Positions 9,876 to 21,017 of a stretch of DNA of 64,000 nt are shown one piece after another. Every line of letters begins with the position of its first letter. The stretch's first letter is position 1. This DNA is from Microvelia longipes (lineage: Eukaryota > Arthropoda > Insecta > Hemiptera > Veliidae): assembly GCA_018340805.1 (NCBI GenBank), contig JACMZG010001914.1, positions 29,672,952 through 29,736,951 on the forward strand. The letters are read 5' to 3'. The notes under the pieces are model-generated. The model saw only the letters and a program-made list of their open reading frames with translations, did no database searches and was not told the origin of the DNA. The translations under genes were made by a program, and so were the position numbers.

Positions 9876-11069
9876 CTAGTTTATAAGTAGCATACTGCCC
9901 CGATATAAGCAAATTTTCAAACCTATTAGTAAAAAAACGTGATTCGTTTACATCATGTTGTATACGTCAATCAATAAAACCGGAACTAATTCCGACAGTA
10001 AAATGAAACTTTGCATTTTTGTTAACCATACATAGTTTGTATATATGTAAAAAATTAGCCCGATGTAAATAATTTTTAAATATTTGTGATTTTTGAAATG
10101 TATGTAAGGTAAATTACACCAACAACCACGTCTCTCCACTAAACATTATCTATTAAAAATAAATTGACAAACATACAAATTTGTGTTTCGCATTGTCAAA
10201 GTCGGATTTTTGTGCAAACCAATTTTGCTAATAAAAGTGCATTTTGTTCACATTGTTAATTCATTCACTACATTTATGGCGAAATGGAAATAAAAAACGG
10301 CGCTAGTGTCGCAAAGCGGACGAATGGCAGCCAATGAGCCAATGTCCTCTGTTTTTATTGACTCACAACAAGCTTCAGAATATATGACAAAAATCATACT
10401 TCTATTATTTTACAAACTAACAGCCTTCATAAAATTAAAATAGCAGTAGACAAGAAAAAAACTAATAAAAAAAGTCGAAGAATAACAATAAATAATTCTG
10501 ATAAGAAAGATAAGAAAAAAAGGTTAGTTCGAGTTCTAAGGGTCAATGTGAAAATCTATGTAAGTAAACAATTGTTCTGAATTATTTATTATATGTCAAT
10601 CGTTAATGAAAACTGAAAATTACGAAAAACATTTTTTTATTAATTAATTAAAACATTACACTATTAATATATTATTAATAATAAGTTACTAAGTTTTTAT
10701 TTTCTTGTGAATACTTAAATTTTATTATTGATTTGAAATAATATTGACATTTTTTTATGTATTATTGTACAAGAAAGGCACGATTCATTTTTATTTTATT
10801 TTAGCTCCTAGGACAATTTATTAAATTAAAAAATATAAAAAGTAATAATAAAAAAAGGACAAATCATAAAGATAAAGGAGATATCTGAAAAATTGATTCG
10901 TATGAAAAATCGAATTTATAATTTAATAAATAAAATGTTGTAAGGTCATAGTGTTTTAATGATTATTATTTATTTTGTAGTGTTCATAAAGTTGTTTTGT
11001 TTATTGAATTTATCGCACCCACGCACGGATAAGGTTACATAACTATGTAATAGGGTACAAGGTACCTCG
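9876..11069. other. AT-rich sequence, nothing recognised
   Basis: A 63-codon minus frame at 9948-10139 has no motif. 10300-10380 is slightly richer in G and C but without a recognisable frame. Confidence 0.4.
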
Positions 11070-11480
11070 GAATTTTTCCTTGCCACATCGGAATCTCTAC
11101 GCTCATCCTCACTACTTTGGACTCGCATAGCTCATCCTCTGAATATACAAATTAGTAAATTTTTTGCTCAAAAATCGAAATAAATACATAAATAAACATT
11201 TTTTTGCTGACTCATTGTTGCCGGATTTATTTTCCGGATATCAAAACTAGACGATAAGATGAAGATCGATTTTTGTACCAAGTTTCTACTCTCTAGCATA
11301 GCTCCCACATTTTTTCACGATGATAACAGACACACTTATACTAACAGACAAGTTGGTAAAACCTACACAGGAAGTCTTGAAATCAACGGATTATTCTTGT
11401 GAAATCTCGGTTTCAGTTTTTAGTGCAAACACAAAAAAATTGTCTATATACCTCCGGTATGAATGAGGAAAAGTATAAAA
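11070..11480 (-). repeat. Dispersed repeat copy, modules A and B without 5S-like segment
   Basis: Starts with GGTACCTCGGAATTTTTCCT (module A end, reversed), includes GGACTCGCATAGCTCATCCT, then ACTCTCTAGCATAGCTCCCA, a GATGATAACAGACACAC run and ends with CTCCGGTATGAATGAGGAAA. About 410 bp, the same layout as the copy at 59998-60415. Confidence 0.75.
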
Positions 11481-13226
11481 AGACATGCGAAAAACGTGTT
11501 TAAAGTTTTTTTTAATCTTTTTGCAAGTCTGATATCTTTTAGTATTGAAAAACCGTATTTTTTCTGAAAACTAAAAACTGGTCATTATTCTTATTTATTA
11601 GGTCTTTAAACATTGATATTAAACATAAAATAATTACCTAACTAAAACTGTTTCAATTTTGAAATAAACAAAATGAGATTATGAGGTTGGGATCATAGAG
11701 GGGTGGTTTTTCGCAAGGGGGGATTCACTGTTCAAGAATTATATATATATTTGTGTGTGTGTATGTAAAAGGCTGAAGGCCTCTGGTTTTATATGCATAG
11801 TATTTAATGGCATTTGTTACTACTTTTACGTAGACACAGGTACATCCATTTAAAACATAGTTTTAAATGGAATCAGTTAATTGTTTTAACATAAATGTTA
11901 CTGTATCTATATGAAACCTCGTATTTTATAACAATATTTTTATCGATAAATATTAAGTGATTGGATATTAATTATACCCTAAGTATTACATTTAAAAATT
12001 AATACAAAATACTAAATTGTATCCACTAACAATTCAAATTAATTGTAGTGGTAATTAAAAGGCGAGAAATCTGACAAGCTACATATATACATTATGTTAA
12101 AGGGGGGAGGGGGTGTACCATCTTAGTAAACAATGTACTATCTTTTTGCTACAATGTTCTATCCATCCTCATTTTGGACTTGGCAACGCACTGAGTAGAA
12201 GGTGATAAAAAGTTTAAGAATATTAACTATAAAACGTTATGATCATAAAATCAGTACTTAATAAAATACTAGGATTTTTTCTCATAACTAAAAATTAATA
12301 TTTCGGCATTGTAATTTTGTTAAAAATTTCCTTTCGAATGTGCTTTCCGGGTGTTAGACAAAGACCTCTAAATTTGAACTATTTGATTGCTACATTATTT
12401 ATTGAATAAATAAAATTATTAATAAAAAATAATCGCACTCGTTCATAAAGATCAAAAGTTATTATTTAAATTAAAATTTGAATTATAAAATCATAAATCT
12501 ATAAATCGTATTGTAAGGGTTTAATTTTAACTTTTTATTTAGATAGTAAAGGTCAATAGCAATTTTTAAGTGAATAACTTTGTTGTACTTTTGTGTTATT
12601 GAGTATTGTAAATTCTATGTTTAACTTCCTTCTATGGTTTGAATAGATATTAAATAATTTATGATGTAGAAATGAGCAAATTAATTACAAGCAATAAAAT
12701 AATATTGATATTCACAGTAATTTGTATTGATTATTGGAGTAGAGATTGGAATATTTATTAGAGTTTCATTCAAATTAAAGTTTTTGGTATGAAGTTGTAA
12801 ATTGGTAATTCTATACTGCAGGCTATATAATAAATAAAATTACTTCAAGTAAAAGAAAACTTGATTATTGGACTGTTTAAAATTAAATTGTTGGTAAATC
12901 AATGAAGACTTAAGTTCTATTATTTCTAATTAAACTCTGTTTAATTTACATTATAACAAACGTTTCGTCACTTTACAAAACTAGTAAAAAGTTCACTAAT
13001 CAATTAATTTAATTAAATTAATGTACATTTTTTTACTTATGTTGCCTTTTTGTTTTGGTTGGTAAAACCATTTTTGGTGATGGTTGTTGTTTTTGCGAAA
13101 TTACTTTCGAAAAAAATCGCTAGTGGGGTGGCTCGTTTGGCGGGAGTTGGACTCGAGAGATTGTGAAAAATAACCGTTTCAGAGGTCCCAATCATTTATT
13201 AAAAAATTGGTTTTAAATAAATAGTT
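11481..13226. other. AT-rich sequence, nothing recognised
   Basis: Poly-purine tract GGGGGGAGGGGGTG at about 12100; otherwise no frame or structure seen. Confidence 0.4.
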
Positions 13227-13395
13227 GTTTATGACTATAGTTAGTTGTTTGACTAACCAACTAACAATAGTTAGTTAGTTGTTTAACTAACTATAGTTAC
13301 TTAGTTGTTTTACTAACTATAGTTAGTTAGTTGTTTAACTAATTAACTAACTATAGGTATTAGTAAAGTATAGTTAGTTAGTTAGTTGTTTATAT
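13227..13395. repeat. AGTTAGTTGTTTAACTAACT-type tandem repeat
   Basis: Repeated GTTAGTTGTTTAACTAACTA words; each unit is partly self-complementary (AGTTAGTT against AACTAACT), so it can fold into serial hairpins. Confidence 0.9.
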
Positions 13396-14616
13396 TTTTG
13401 TTTGATATACAAAAAATATAAAATTACCAATAAATAAAGTACCAATAAATATATATTTATTGGTACAAAATTAAACTTCGGAAAGACAGGACCTGGTTAT
13501 CTGAGTCAGCAGTAAATTAAAAAAAAATCGGTAGAATTAAGGGTTAATATATTTCGCCTGGAAAATAGTCCTTATTGAATCGTTCTGTCCGGAGTCAATA
13601 AGATCACTCAAAGTACTTAAAGCCAGGGTTCCCAAGTTTGAATGTTAAAGTATTTCTGTTACAGAAATTAAATTACTATTCCTAAAAAATAGGCATTTTG
13701 GAACCCACCAAGTCCAGATTTACCTTGCTCGTATTTAAAATAGAGAAGTTCACCAAGCATTAAATTGATACATTGGACTTGTCATCATTGGTCATCTAGC
13801 TTAGGTCTACACCCAATAAAATCCGGTAGTTTGGCAGCTGGTAATAATATGAAACTTGATTACTTGTTTAATTTATTACCGGGTATGTTCAAAACAAATT
13901 TCAATGATATTTTTTATCTATAATCTAAGGATAAGATACCATTAGATACCACCAGCTTTCGATTATGTTAGAACTACCGCCTACTCCTGATAATGCAAAT
14001 AAACCCAAAGCATTACTAATTCTTATTTAGTAAAAAAGAATAACTCATAACACTTAAGTGTTAGTTTAACTATAAACTAAACTAAACCTAACAAGTTGAG
14101 TAGTTGTTTATTATTATCCTTTCTTAGTATTTGTCATTTTCTATATAATTACTATACATTCATGCTGTTCTCACTTTTATTCTGGTTTCTCCTTTTGAAT
14201 TTACTTTTTATTTTAATCATTTTACACAATTGAAGGTAAATTAAAAATTTTAATGACTTAAGCTTAACAGTTAGCTCTCTTATAAGGATTAAAAATTGTT
14301 AACGTGATCATACTCCGAGAAGAAGTATGATGCAAAAATTCAAGATCATTTCAAAAAAGCCGTTAAAAACCTTGACAGAGTAGCCTTTTTATAGATAGCA
14401 TTAATGAGTACTTTTCAAATAAAACTATGTTTGAGTAATTTATGTTACTTTTGAATTTTGTACTTTCGACGCTTTGCCATTGTACTTTTATTAGTAATTA
14501 TGCAAATGAAGATATTTTATTTATTTGTTATTTACTTTTATAAAGTACATATTTAATGATTTAACTAAATATTATTAGTTATTTAATGTAATAACGGTCA
14601 CACACACACTCACAAT
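13396..14616. other. AT-rich sequence, nothing recognised
   Basis: No coding signal or clear repeat found. Confidence 0.4.
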
Positions 14617-14629
14617 TATATATATATTA

Positions 14630-14661
<32 letters not shown>

Positions 14662-14695
14662 TTATATATATATATATATATATATTATTATATGT
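14617..14695. repeat. (AT)n microsatellite
   Basis: Alternating TA with scattered TATTATA breaks. Confidence 0.95.
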
Positions 14696-14874
14696 AGTGT
14701 ATTATTTTTTCTCATTGTTAATTTTTATCACTTTTCCTGGAGTTTAGTTAAGCTATTTGGGCAGTTGCAGGTTTAAGCTGGCCAATTGGTCAGTTAATCT
14801 TATGTTCTAAATGAGTTACAACGTGATTTTTTAACTCATTTTTTAACACAACTAGATAGGTAGGTAGGTATATA

Positions 14875-15531
14875 GGAATAGTATTGTGTATGCAGAAAAG
14901 TCTGAAACCGGATTTCAACTGAATTATCCGTTTCAGGTGTTTTAAGATCTCCTGAGTGGTTTGCATAAAGTTTTCTTTGTGTGTGTCTGTTATAATTGTA
15001 GCTCCCTACGTTTTTATGCTAGAAAGTTGAAACTTGGTACAAAAATCATTCTAAGGTCTTGTTGTGCTATCCAGAAAGTAACCTGCAATAGTAACTCAGC
15101 AAACATTTTGATCAATTCGAAATTTGGTCATATATCTACTTGATATATGACCAACATATTTGCCAAGCTGATTATTTTTCATCGTATTATCAGCATTTTT
15201 AAATTTTTATTGAATGACTTGTATTCGTTTCAAAAATATTAAAAATTTGAAAATAATCTAATTGAGATGAAATTCGGTTCAGGTATATCCTTTCATGTAT
15301 AATAAATTAATATACTGCGTTTCGTTTCAATAAGGTACGCAAATCTACGGTTTTTGATGGATCATAAAAGTAAAGCAGCATCGAGAGAGGTCAGCTCCTG
15401 CACGGGTGACCACTAGGAATAAAACGAAGCATTTACCGTCTGAGGACGATTGAAGCGAGTCCGAAGTAGCGAGGATTACCGTAGCAAATCTGATGAGGAA
15501 AAGTTTCGAGGTACCCCGTACCAGACTTTTT
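14875..15531 (+). repeat. Full-form 5S-type dispersed repeat (B, 5S-like, A)
   Basis: Module B at 14875-15080 (CCGTTTCAGGTGTTTTAAGA, GTTGAAACTTGGTACAAAAA). A link at about 15285-15360 carries CGTTTCAATAAGGTACGC and TTTTGATGGATCATAAAAG. The 5S-like segment is at 15368-15427 (AAAGCAGCATCGAG, GGGTGACCACTAGGAATAAA). Module A follows with GAGGACGATTGAAGCGAGTC, then GGAAAAGTTTC, GGTACCCCGTACC and TTTTT at 15527-15531. The TTAAGCAGC.TCG...GATGGG.GACC pattern is that of the A box, intermediate element and C box of eukaryotic 5S rRNA genes, so this is a 5S-derived element, probably transcribed by Pol III. That last step is inference. Confidence 0.8.
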
Positions 15532-15776
15532 ATTGCTGCTATAATAGTTTTTATCAGAGAAAAAGTTGTTAAAGAACAAAATAATGATAACTTCGATGTT
15601 TACAACAGTAGTGAAACACAGCACTGTGCCATTATAAGGAAGGATAATTAATAATAATAAGAAAATCATGCCTCATGAAATTCTTTATTACTGCGTTAAT
15701 AGCTAATTGAAAGAACGTTGAACTTGATTTTATTGAAGAATTATGACAGATTGACTACTACTTAAGGCTTATTGAC

Positions 15777-15825
15777 AATTACAACACTTAACAAGCATCT
15801 TATTGATGCTTTTAAGTGTTGTAAT
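15777..15825. repeat. Long hairpin, about 21-bp stem with one bulge
   Basis: ATTACAACACTTA..AAGCATC pairs with GATGCTT.TAAGTGTTGTAAT around TTATT. The short loop makes a classical pre-miRNA less likely. Confidence 0.8.
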
Positions 15826-15915
15826 GCTAGAGAGAAACAAAACGAGTGTCATATAATATATAAAGAGTTAAGAGAAAATACACTTAAAGACTTACTTAAA
15901 AAAAAAATACAGAAA

Positions 15916-16150
15916 TATTGGGTACGGGGTACTTGTTAACATTTCTTTACCACACAGGATTCGGTAAGTTCATCCTACTTAGGACTTAATGGCTCGTCCT
16001 CATACAGTAAATGCGTCGGTTTTATTCCCAGCAGTCACTCATCCAGGTACTGACCTCTCACTATGTTGCTTAACTTTTATAATCTAACAAAACCCGTAAA
16101 TATACTTGTCGCATTCAAACGAAACTTAGTATATTTATTACGGACTCTCG
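15916..16150 (-). repeat. Dispersed repeat copy, module A plus well-preserved 5S-like segment
   Basis: GGGTACGGGGTAC at about 15920 is the module A terminal hairpin in reverse. The 5S-like segment at 16012-16079 reads on the minus strand GGTCAGTACCTGGATGAGTG then ACTGCTGGGAAT, the closest copy to true 5S rRNA in the window. Then come the link and ACTTAGTATATTTATTACG. It faces the plus copy ending at 15531. Confidence 0.8.
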
Positions 16151-17459
16151 AGACGAAGTCATGAAAGGTAGTTATTGCGAGGGAAAAATTCTGTTTTACT
16201 CCCGAGGTGGATGATTTTATCTACAGACGTTGTCATAAGTTTGTTGTTCGCCCCCCATGCATTTTTGAGGTGGCGTAAAAAAATACTAGAAACAACTTTT
16301 TCTAGTCTGAAACGGATTTTGAGTCAAATTTTTATCCGGGTCTACCTTATAAATTTTTATGATGCCTCTCCCAAAAAACTTAAGAAATGTTCTGTTGGTC
16401 CTCATAGTAAATTTAGGGGATGCTACCCTCCCTCCCCCCCCCCCAAAAAAATATGGAAAAATATCCACCTTTATAAGACTTGAAGCCTTGAGGGACGCCA
16501 ATTATAGAAAAACTTGTTCTTCCTTGGAACTAAAATTTGCTTCTTTACTCCCTAAAAACTTATCATTGAACTTCATATTATATACCGTCTGGAAATTAAG
16601 TTTATTTTAAAATCATAAAACTTATTATAAATGGATCTGTAGATTACCAAGATGTATTTATTAGTGTCAAGGGGTATATAGATTTTCGTAGATTGACCAT
16701 ACATGGACGTCCTTGTTTGGAGGCGCCACCCAAGATAGGTTCAAGGAATCCAACCCTTAAGGCATTTCTGAAGATGACAATGATATTTGCAATAATTCTA
16801 AACGATGATGTCTTATCAGAGTAAATGAAACATAATATACGGTTTATAAGTAACATAATAAAGGTATTACTCATTAACTTTCATTAAATTGTCTTTTTTA
16901 TTGTTTGACGGCTGAATATGTCAATTAATAGGGGCTAAAATTTTAAAGTTTTCTGCCAAAAATAACACTTTAAAATTATTAGTTTAGTAGTTCTTGGTTA
17001 ATTATTGTATTTCAGGCAATTTATAGTATTTTTATAAATTTACTGGTTGAAATATATAATTTTAATTTTTTTTATCCAAAAACTTGTGTGATATAAAGAT
17101 AATTTGTTTTCAAACCTTATGTGACAGATAATAGATGAATGTTTAAGTTATGTTGCATAATAATTGTACGATAATCGATGAACTTTAAATGATATTATTT
17201 TGTTGTAATTTTACAACATGATCTCATTATATTTTTTACCACCAAAAGGTTTATAGATTAGGTTGTTGTGGGTATGTTTCAAAAGTTACATTCAAAGATA
17301 ATCATAATAGAGACATAAATGGCTACCTTTAAATTGATGTGCTTTATGATGTTTGTGTCTCACCTTATAAATCGTTCTATCAGTCTATGATGACTAGGAA
17401 TAATGACAATTTTTCAACCCCGTGTTTGACCATCTCGGGGTTGAAACCAAAATATTCAC
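16151..17459. other. Non-coding sequence, nothing certain
   Basis: Overlapping short frames at 16175-16610 on both strands come from a C-run (about 16433-16444) and do not look coding. 16690-16760 is somewhat richer in G and C without a known motif. Confidence 0.4.
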
Positions 17460-17775
17460 ACGAATATATTTGTAGTAATCCAGCGAGCAAAGCGACCTAT
17501 TTACTAATTTTATATATTAGCAATGTTGCAAGCGAAGCTAGCCTCCTTACATATATTTGCACTTATAGTTATAGTAATCGAAGCCTGCACTTATAGTGAA
17601 GCGAGCCTTTTTTAATGAATCTATATATTTTTAGTAATCTAGTGACCGGATCGAGTCTCTGATTTCTATGAATCATTATGAACATAAAAATTCTAGCGTG
17701 CGAGGTGAGCCTCTTTTTAATTAAAATTCTTATATTAAGTAACATAGCTAGCGAAGTTTCTAATAGATCATTTTT
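17460..17775 (+). repeat. Degenerate tandem repeat of about 50-55 bp with AGCGAAGCGA-like words
   Basis: Recurring units of the form AGTAATC(T/C)AGCGAGC then AAGCGAGCC then TTTTTAAT and TCTATATATTT. Related words return at 18215-18245 (AGTAAGCGAAGCGAGGCC, TTTTTAATTTTTG). Confidence 0.65.
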
Positions 17776-17817
17776 CAAATAGACTATTGATCATAGTCAC
17801 TATGAATCTATTGTACT

Positions 17818-18003
17818 ATTATAGTACGACACACGGCTAAAAGCAGTGACTTGACAGCGTAGGAAAAATATGCGAGGGAGCCAATGAGGTTATTCCTGGA
17901 TGGTAAACCACGCCCTCAATTTCAAATCAGGCCAACGTTATTGGTTCCTCAACACTCTTTTCCCACGCTGACTACTGATTTTAGCCGTGTCTCGTACTAT
18001 AAT
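17818..18003. mobile_element. Small inverted-repeat element (MITE)
   Basis: Outer arms ATTATAGTACGACACACGGC (17818 on) and the mirror of ATTATAGTACGAGACACGGC (ending 18003) extend inward through AAAA.CAGT, CAGCGT(A/G)GGAAAA and GCCAAT-like words, about 75 bp per arm. Total about 186 bp, no coding capacity. Superfamily not determined; a TA duplication is possible but masked by the palindromic ends. Confidence 0.7.
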
Positions 18004-18471
18004 CACAATCTTATGCGCGAAACATTGATTTTTTTTATATTTGTTACAAATTTTTGTATTCCTAAACAAATTTGTTTAGTATTCCTGATGCAACCTATTA
18101 CTAGTAATTGAACAAACTCTTGTCCGCGAGTACAAGGTACGATATATGACAAAAAAATGTCGCAATATCTCCCATAAATTTAACCCTTTTTTTAAAAAGT
18201 CATACTGATATTAGTTAGCCAGTAAGCGAAGCGAGGCCCTTTTTAATTTTTGATGATTTGTAAAAAGTTTTTTACCCTTCACCATGTTAAGGATGCGTAG
18301 GACTGTAGATTATATTATTAATCTGATAATTTATCTGATTTGTTGTCAAACTATAATCTTTCATTAAACTGAAGGGGATCATGAAGGATTTAATTATCGT
18401 TAAGTAATATAAAACACACAGCTTGGTATCCTTTCGACTCCTCCCCTCCGATCGTATAGATTTTTTATAAT

Positions 18472-18512
18472 ATTTTATATATATTATATATATATATATA
18501 TATATATTATAT

Positions 18513-18570
<58 letters not shown>

Positions 18571-18582
18571 TATATATACATT
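18472..18582. repeat. (AT)n microsatellite
   Basis: Alternating TA with a few TATTATA breaks. Confidence 0.95.
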
Positions 18583-19677
18583 TTATATTGGGAACCCAAG
18601 AGGAATTGATTCCCTCACTCCTTCCATGTGACCTACCCATAAGCGCTATTTTCTATTAAAAATTCACTCACATAAAAAAGAAAGAAAAAAGAAAGTAATA
18701 TTTTGTTGGAAAGCATTGGTCTGTCATAGTTAGTGGTTTTATGTCAAACAAATGCGATAGTTTCATCTGTTGATCCTAATAAACATCGCTCAGCATCTTG
18801 CGTGCCATTGTTCTGCCTATCTGTAACAGTCATGTCAATTAGTTTGACTGCCAGTAAATCTGTTCCCTCTCGTCCTACATTCAAAAAGCTTTTTTACAAT
18901 AAGAATTCCTTAAAAAGATTCCTTTTTTCTTATAATGTATTAAAAAAATTATTAAGACGAATATATAAATACGAGGAAAATATCTTTATACTTTAAATTT
19001 AATAAGATAGAAACTTTTTAAACTATTTAAAACTTTACTTTTATTGTAAACAATGCGTTAACTATAAAGTAATTAACTAAGGAATGTACAAATTTTATGT
19101 TTGACTTAAGCAAAATAAACCATACAAAATTACGGAAAAATTAGAATATTATATAAGTATATTTCTGACTCAATAAATTAACTGAATAATTTTGAATAAT
19201 GAAACCTTTTAATTAAGTTAAATTATTAATTATTCAAACAATTCACTCTGCTCTACAGTTATGTACCCTCGAAAATAAAAACATATTGCTTGGATATAAT
19301 ATTGACGTAACATTATATCTACTGTTAACTATTAATATTATGTATTAAAATGTAAGAACAATTATTAGTTGATTTAAAAATTATTAAACGGTGAAATTTT
19401 GTTTGCCACTATGCAGCAAAGGTAACATTCCTGACTCGTTATAAGATTTGTAGTTTTGGTTACATCTCAGCGGGTAAGTAATATTTAAAGTAATAAGCAT
19501 GAGTAATGTTTAAAACATAATTTCCTCGACTCGGCTTCGCCTCCTCTGTGAAATTGTATTTTCCAGCTTCGGCTTCGTCGCTGTTGTAATTTTTAGTCAT
19601 TCTTCGTATAACTACCTAACTCAAAAAACCTTAAAGTTTACAGTTTTTTTGCTGCCTAGTGACATAGCACCTTTTTA
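18583..19677. other. Non-coding sequence, nothing recognised
   Basis: An 87-codon frame at 18733-18996 has no motif and ends in low-complexity Lys/Leu/Phe. Around 19530-19600, CGACTCGGCTTCGCCTCC and CAGCTTCGGCTTCGTCGCTG recall the module A loop words in reverse. Confidence 0.4.
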
Positions 19678-19905
19678 ATTTCCCTCATTTATATCGTAGG
19701 TATATATAGAAAGTATTGTTTGCAAAAAAAACGAAACCGGTAATTATTCATTTCAGTTATTAAATTATTCATTACAGGCATTACATTAAATTAATTTCAC
19801 AAAGCTGTCTGTCTATATGTGTGTGACTGTTATCATCGTCTCTCACTGTACAAAATCAATCTTTAGGTCCAATTGTGCTATACGGAAAATAATTGATTTA
19901 TGACG
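19678..19905 (+). repeat. Module B copy of the dispersed repeat
   Basis: CTCATTTATATCGTAGGTAT marks the 5' end; CATTTCAGTTATTAAA, a TGTGTGTGACTGTTATCATC run and GGTCCAATTGTGCTATACGG follow. Confidence 0.75.
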
Positions 19906-19949
19906 TCTTTAACCTGCGAATATTGTCTTAGACTATAGTTAATAAGAAA

Positions 19950-20607
19950 AACAGTTCCATGTTCATTACAAGACTGATGTAAAAATCTTTATTTTACAAA
20001 AAAATGAGAACAACAACATAACAAAATAAAATAAACTCATTCATCACGTTTCCTTAGAGATCGCGACACTCCGAGGGCAGGAAATTAAGCTGGGTAAGCT
20101 TCAATGATGTAAAAGGCTGCTACTTGATCAGCCTAGGCCTTAATATTACTTTTTAGCCTCAGCTGCTGCTCTGTGCTGAGGACTTGCATTTAAAGATGTT
20201 GAGTTCTCAACAGTTTCCTTAATTGGCAATTCCTCTTGAGTTACTTGTAGCTCCAGAGGATATAGGTGAGCAATAGATCGGTGGAGAACTGTTTCATCAG
20301 CTAGCTTCACCTTTGCCGTCCTCACGGCACCATCGTAGGCTTGAAGAAATTCAATGATTCTTCGACTTTAGGAGTAGTATCCTTAACTTGCACAACATCT
20401 CCAAGTTTGGGACTCTCAGACCAAATTCGTCTTTGTTTGATATAAAATTGTTATCTTTCCCGCAAGCTTGGCAGATAGACATCATACCACGTTATCCAGA
20501 AACTATCTAACAAAGCTTGCTGTCGAAATTTCTGTTTTAAAAAAATGAAAACAACAACATAAAAAATACATAAATTAATTAATCGCGTTTTCTTAGAGAT
20601 CGCGACA
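19950..20607 (-). mobile_element. BEL/Pao LTR retrotransposon relic with both LTR fragments
   Basis: Two same-orientation copies of an LTR piece flank a Pol tail. Each reads on the minus strand TGTCGCGATCTCTAAG(G/A)AAA, CG(T/C)GAT, then ATGTTGTTGTT(C/T)TCATTTTTTT. They end at 20068 and 20607. The left one continues with an AATAAAG polyadenylation-like signal. LTR, Pol and LTR in under 700 bp means almost all the internal region was lost. Confidence 0.7.
20146..20535 (-). pseudogene. BEL/Pao Pol C-terminus (integrase tail, DUF5641-like)
   Basis: On the minus strand the fragment reads RQQALLDSFWITWYDVYLP then SLRER, IWSESPKLGDVVQVKD and, after a frame change, DGAVRTAKVKLADETVLHRS and IAHLYPLEL, ending in a Glu/Ala/Lys-rich tail and TAA (20146-20148). 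The W..W...YL..L.ER, GD.V..KD and DG.VR...VK......R....L.PLE pattern is the standard C-terminal end of BEL/Pao integrases, the segment that follows the catalytic core in the polyprotein. At least two frameshifts exist (about 20440 and 20340), the catalytic integrase core, RNase H, reverse transcriptase, protease and gag are all absent, and the 5' side abuts LTR sequence. It is dead. The BEL/Pao call rests on the motif pattern only. Confidence 0.75.
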
Positions 20608-20839
20608 AATATGACACACCAAAAATATCGAAAATTCATGAAAAGTGAAAAAATTTGTTCACCACTTTAAAATTTGGCATGCATGTATTCATATAAAAAA
20701 CCAACAGGTGCTAAGTTTCATCTCATTATCAGCTTTATTATAATTTTGATCAAATAAACGTTTTTCTTCATTTAAAAATAAATAGTATTTAAAATAGGTA
20801 GAATTATGTCTCTTAATGTAATAAATAAGTATACTAAGT

Positions 20840-21017
20840 TCCGTTTTAATGTATTTACTGTCTGATGACGAGCGAAGATAGTCCGAAGACGTGCTGCAGT
20901 ACATTTTAGTATTATTTAAATTCTGAGGTCGAGCGAAGCGAGTCCGAAGTTGTAAAAATAGGCGCAACGAAACCTATATTGTGAGGAAAAGTTTCGAGGT
21001 ATATCCTACCTGATTTT
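20840..21017 (+). repeat. Dispersed repeat copy, module A with the 5S-like segment deleted
   Basis: AATAAGTATACTAAGTTCCG (link) passes directly to CTGATGACGAGCGAAGATAG, then GAGGTCGAGCGAAGCGAGTC and GAGGAAAAGTTTCGAGGTAT, ending in a short T-run at 21014-21017. Confidence 0.7.

Noticed and set aside
15489..15515. CTGATGA followed by a hairpin, like a hammerhead ribozyme core
   Set aside because: The required GAAA after stem II is GAGG here and in other copies, and no stem III or cleavage triplet could be placed.
14875..15531. True 5S rRNA gene
   Set aside because: Only the 3' half-like segment is present and diverged; the 5' half and the closing stem of 5S rRNA are missing.
16175..16610. Overlapping frames of 71-102 codons on both strands
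   Set aside because: They depend on the C-run near 16435, mutually overlap in three frames and show no motif.
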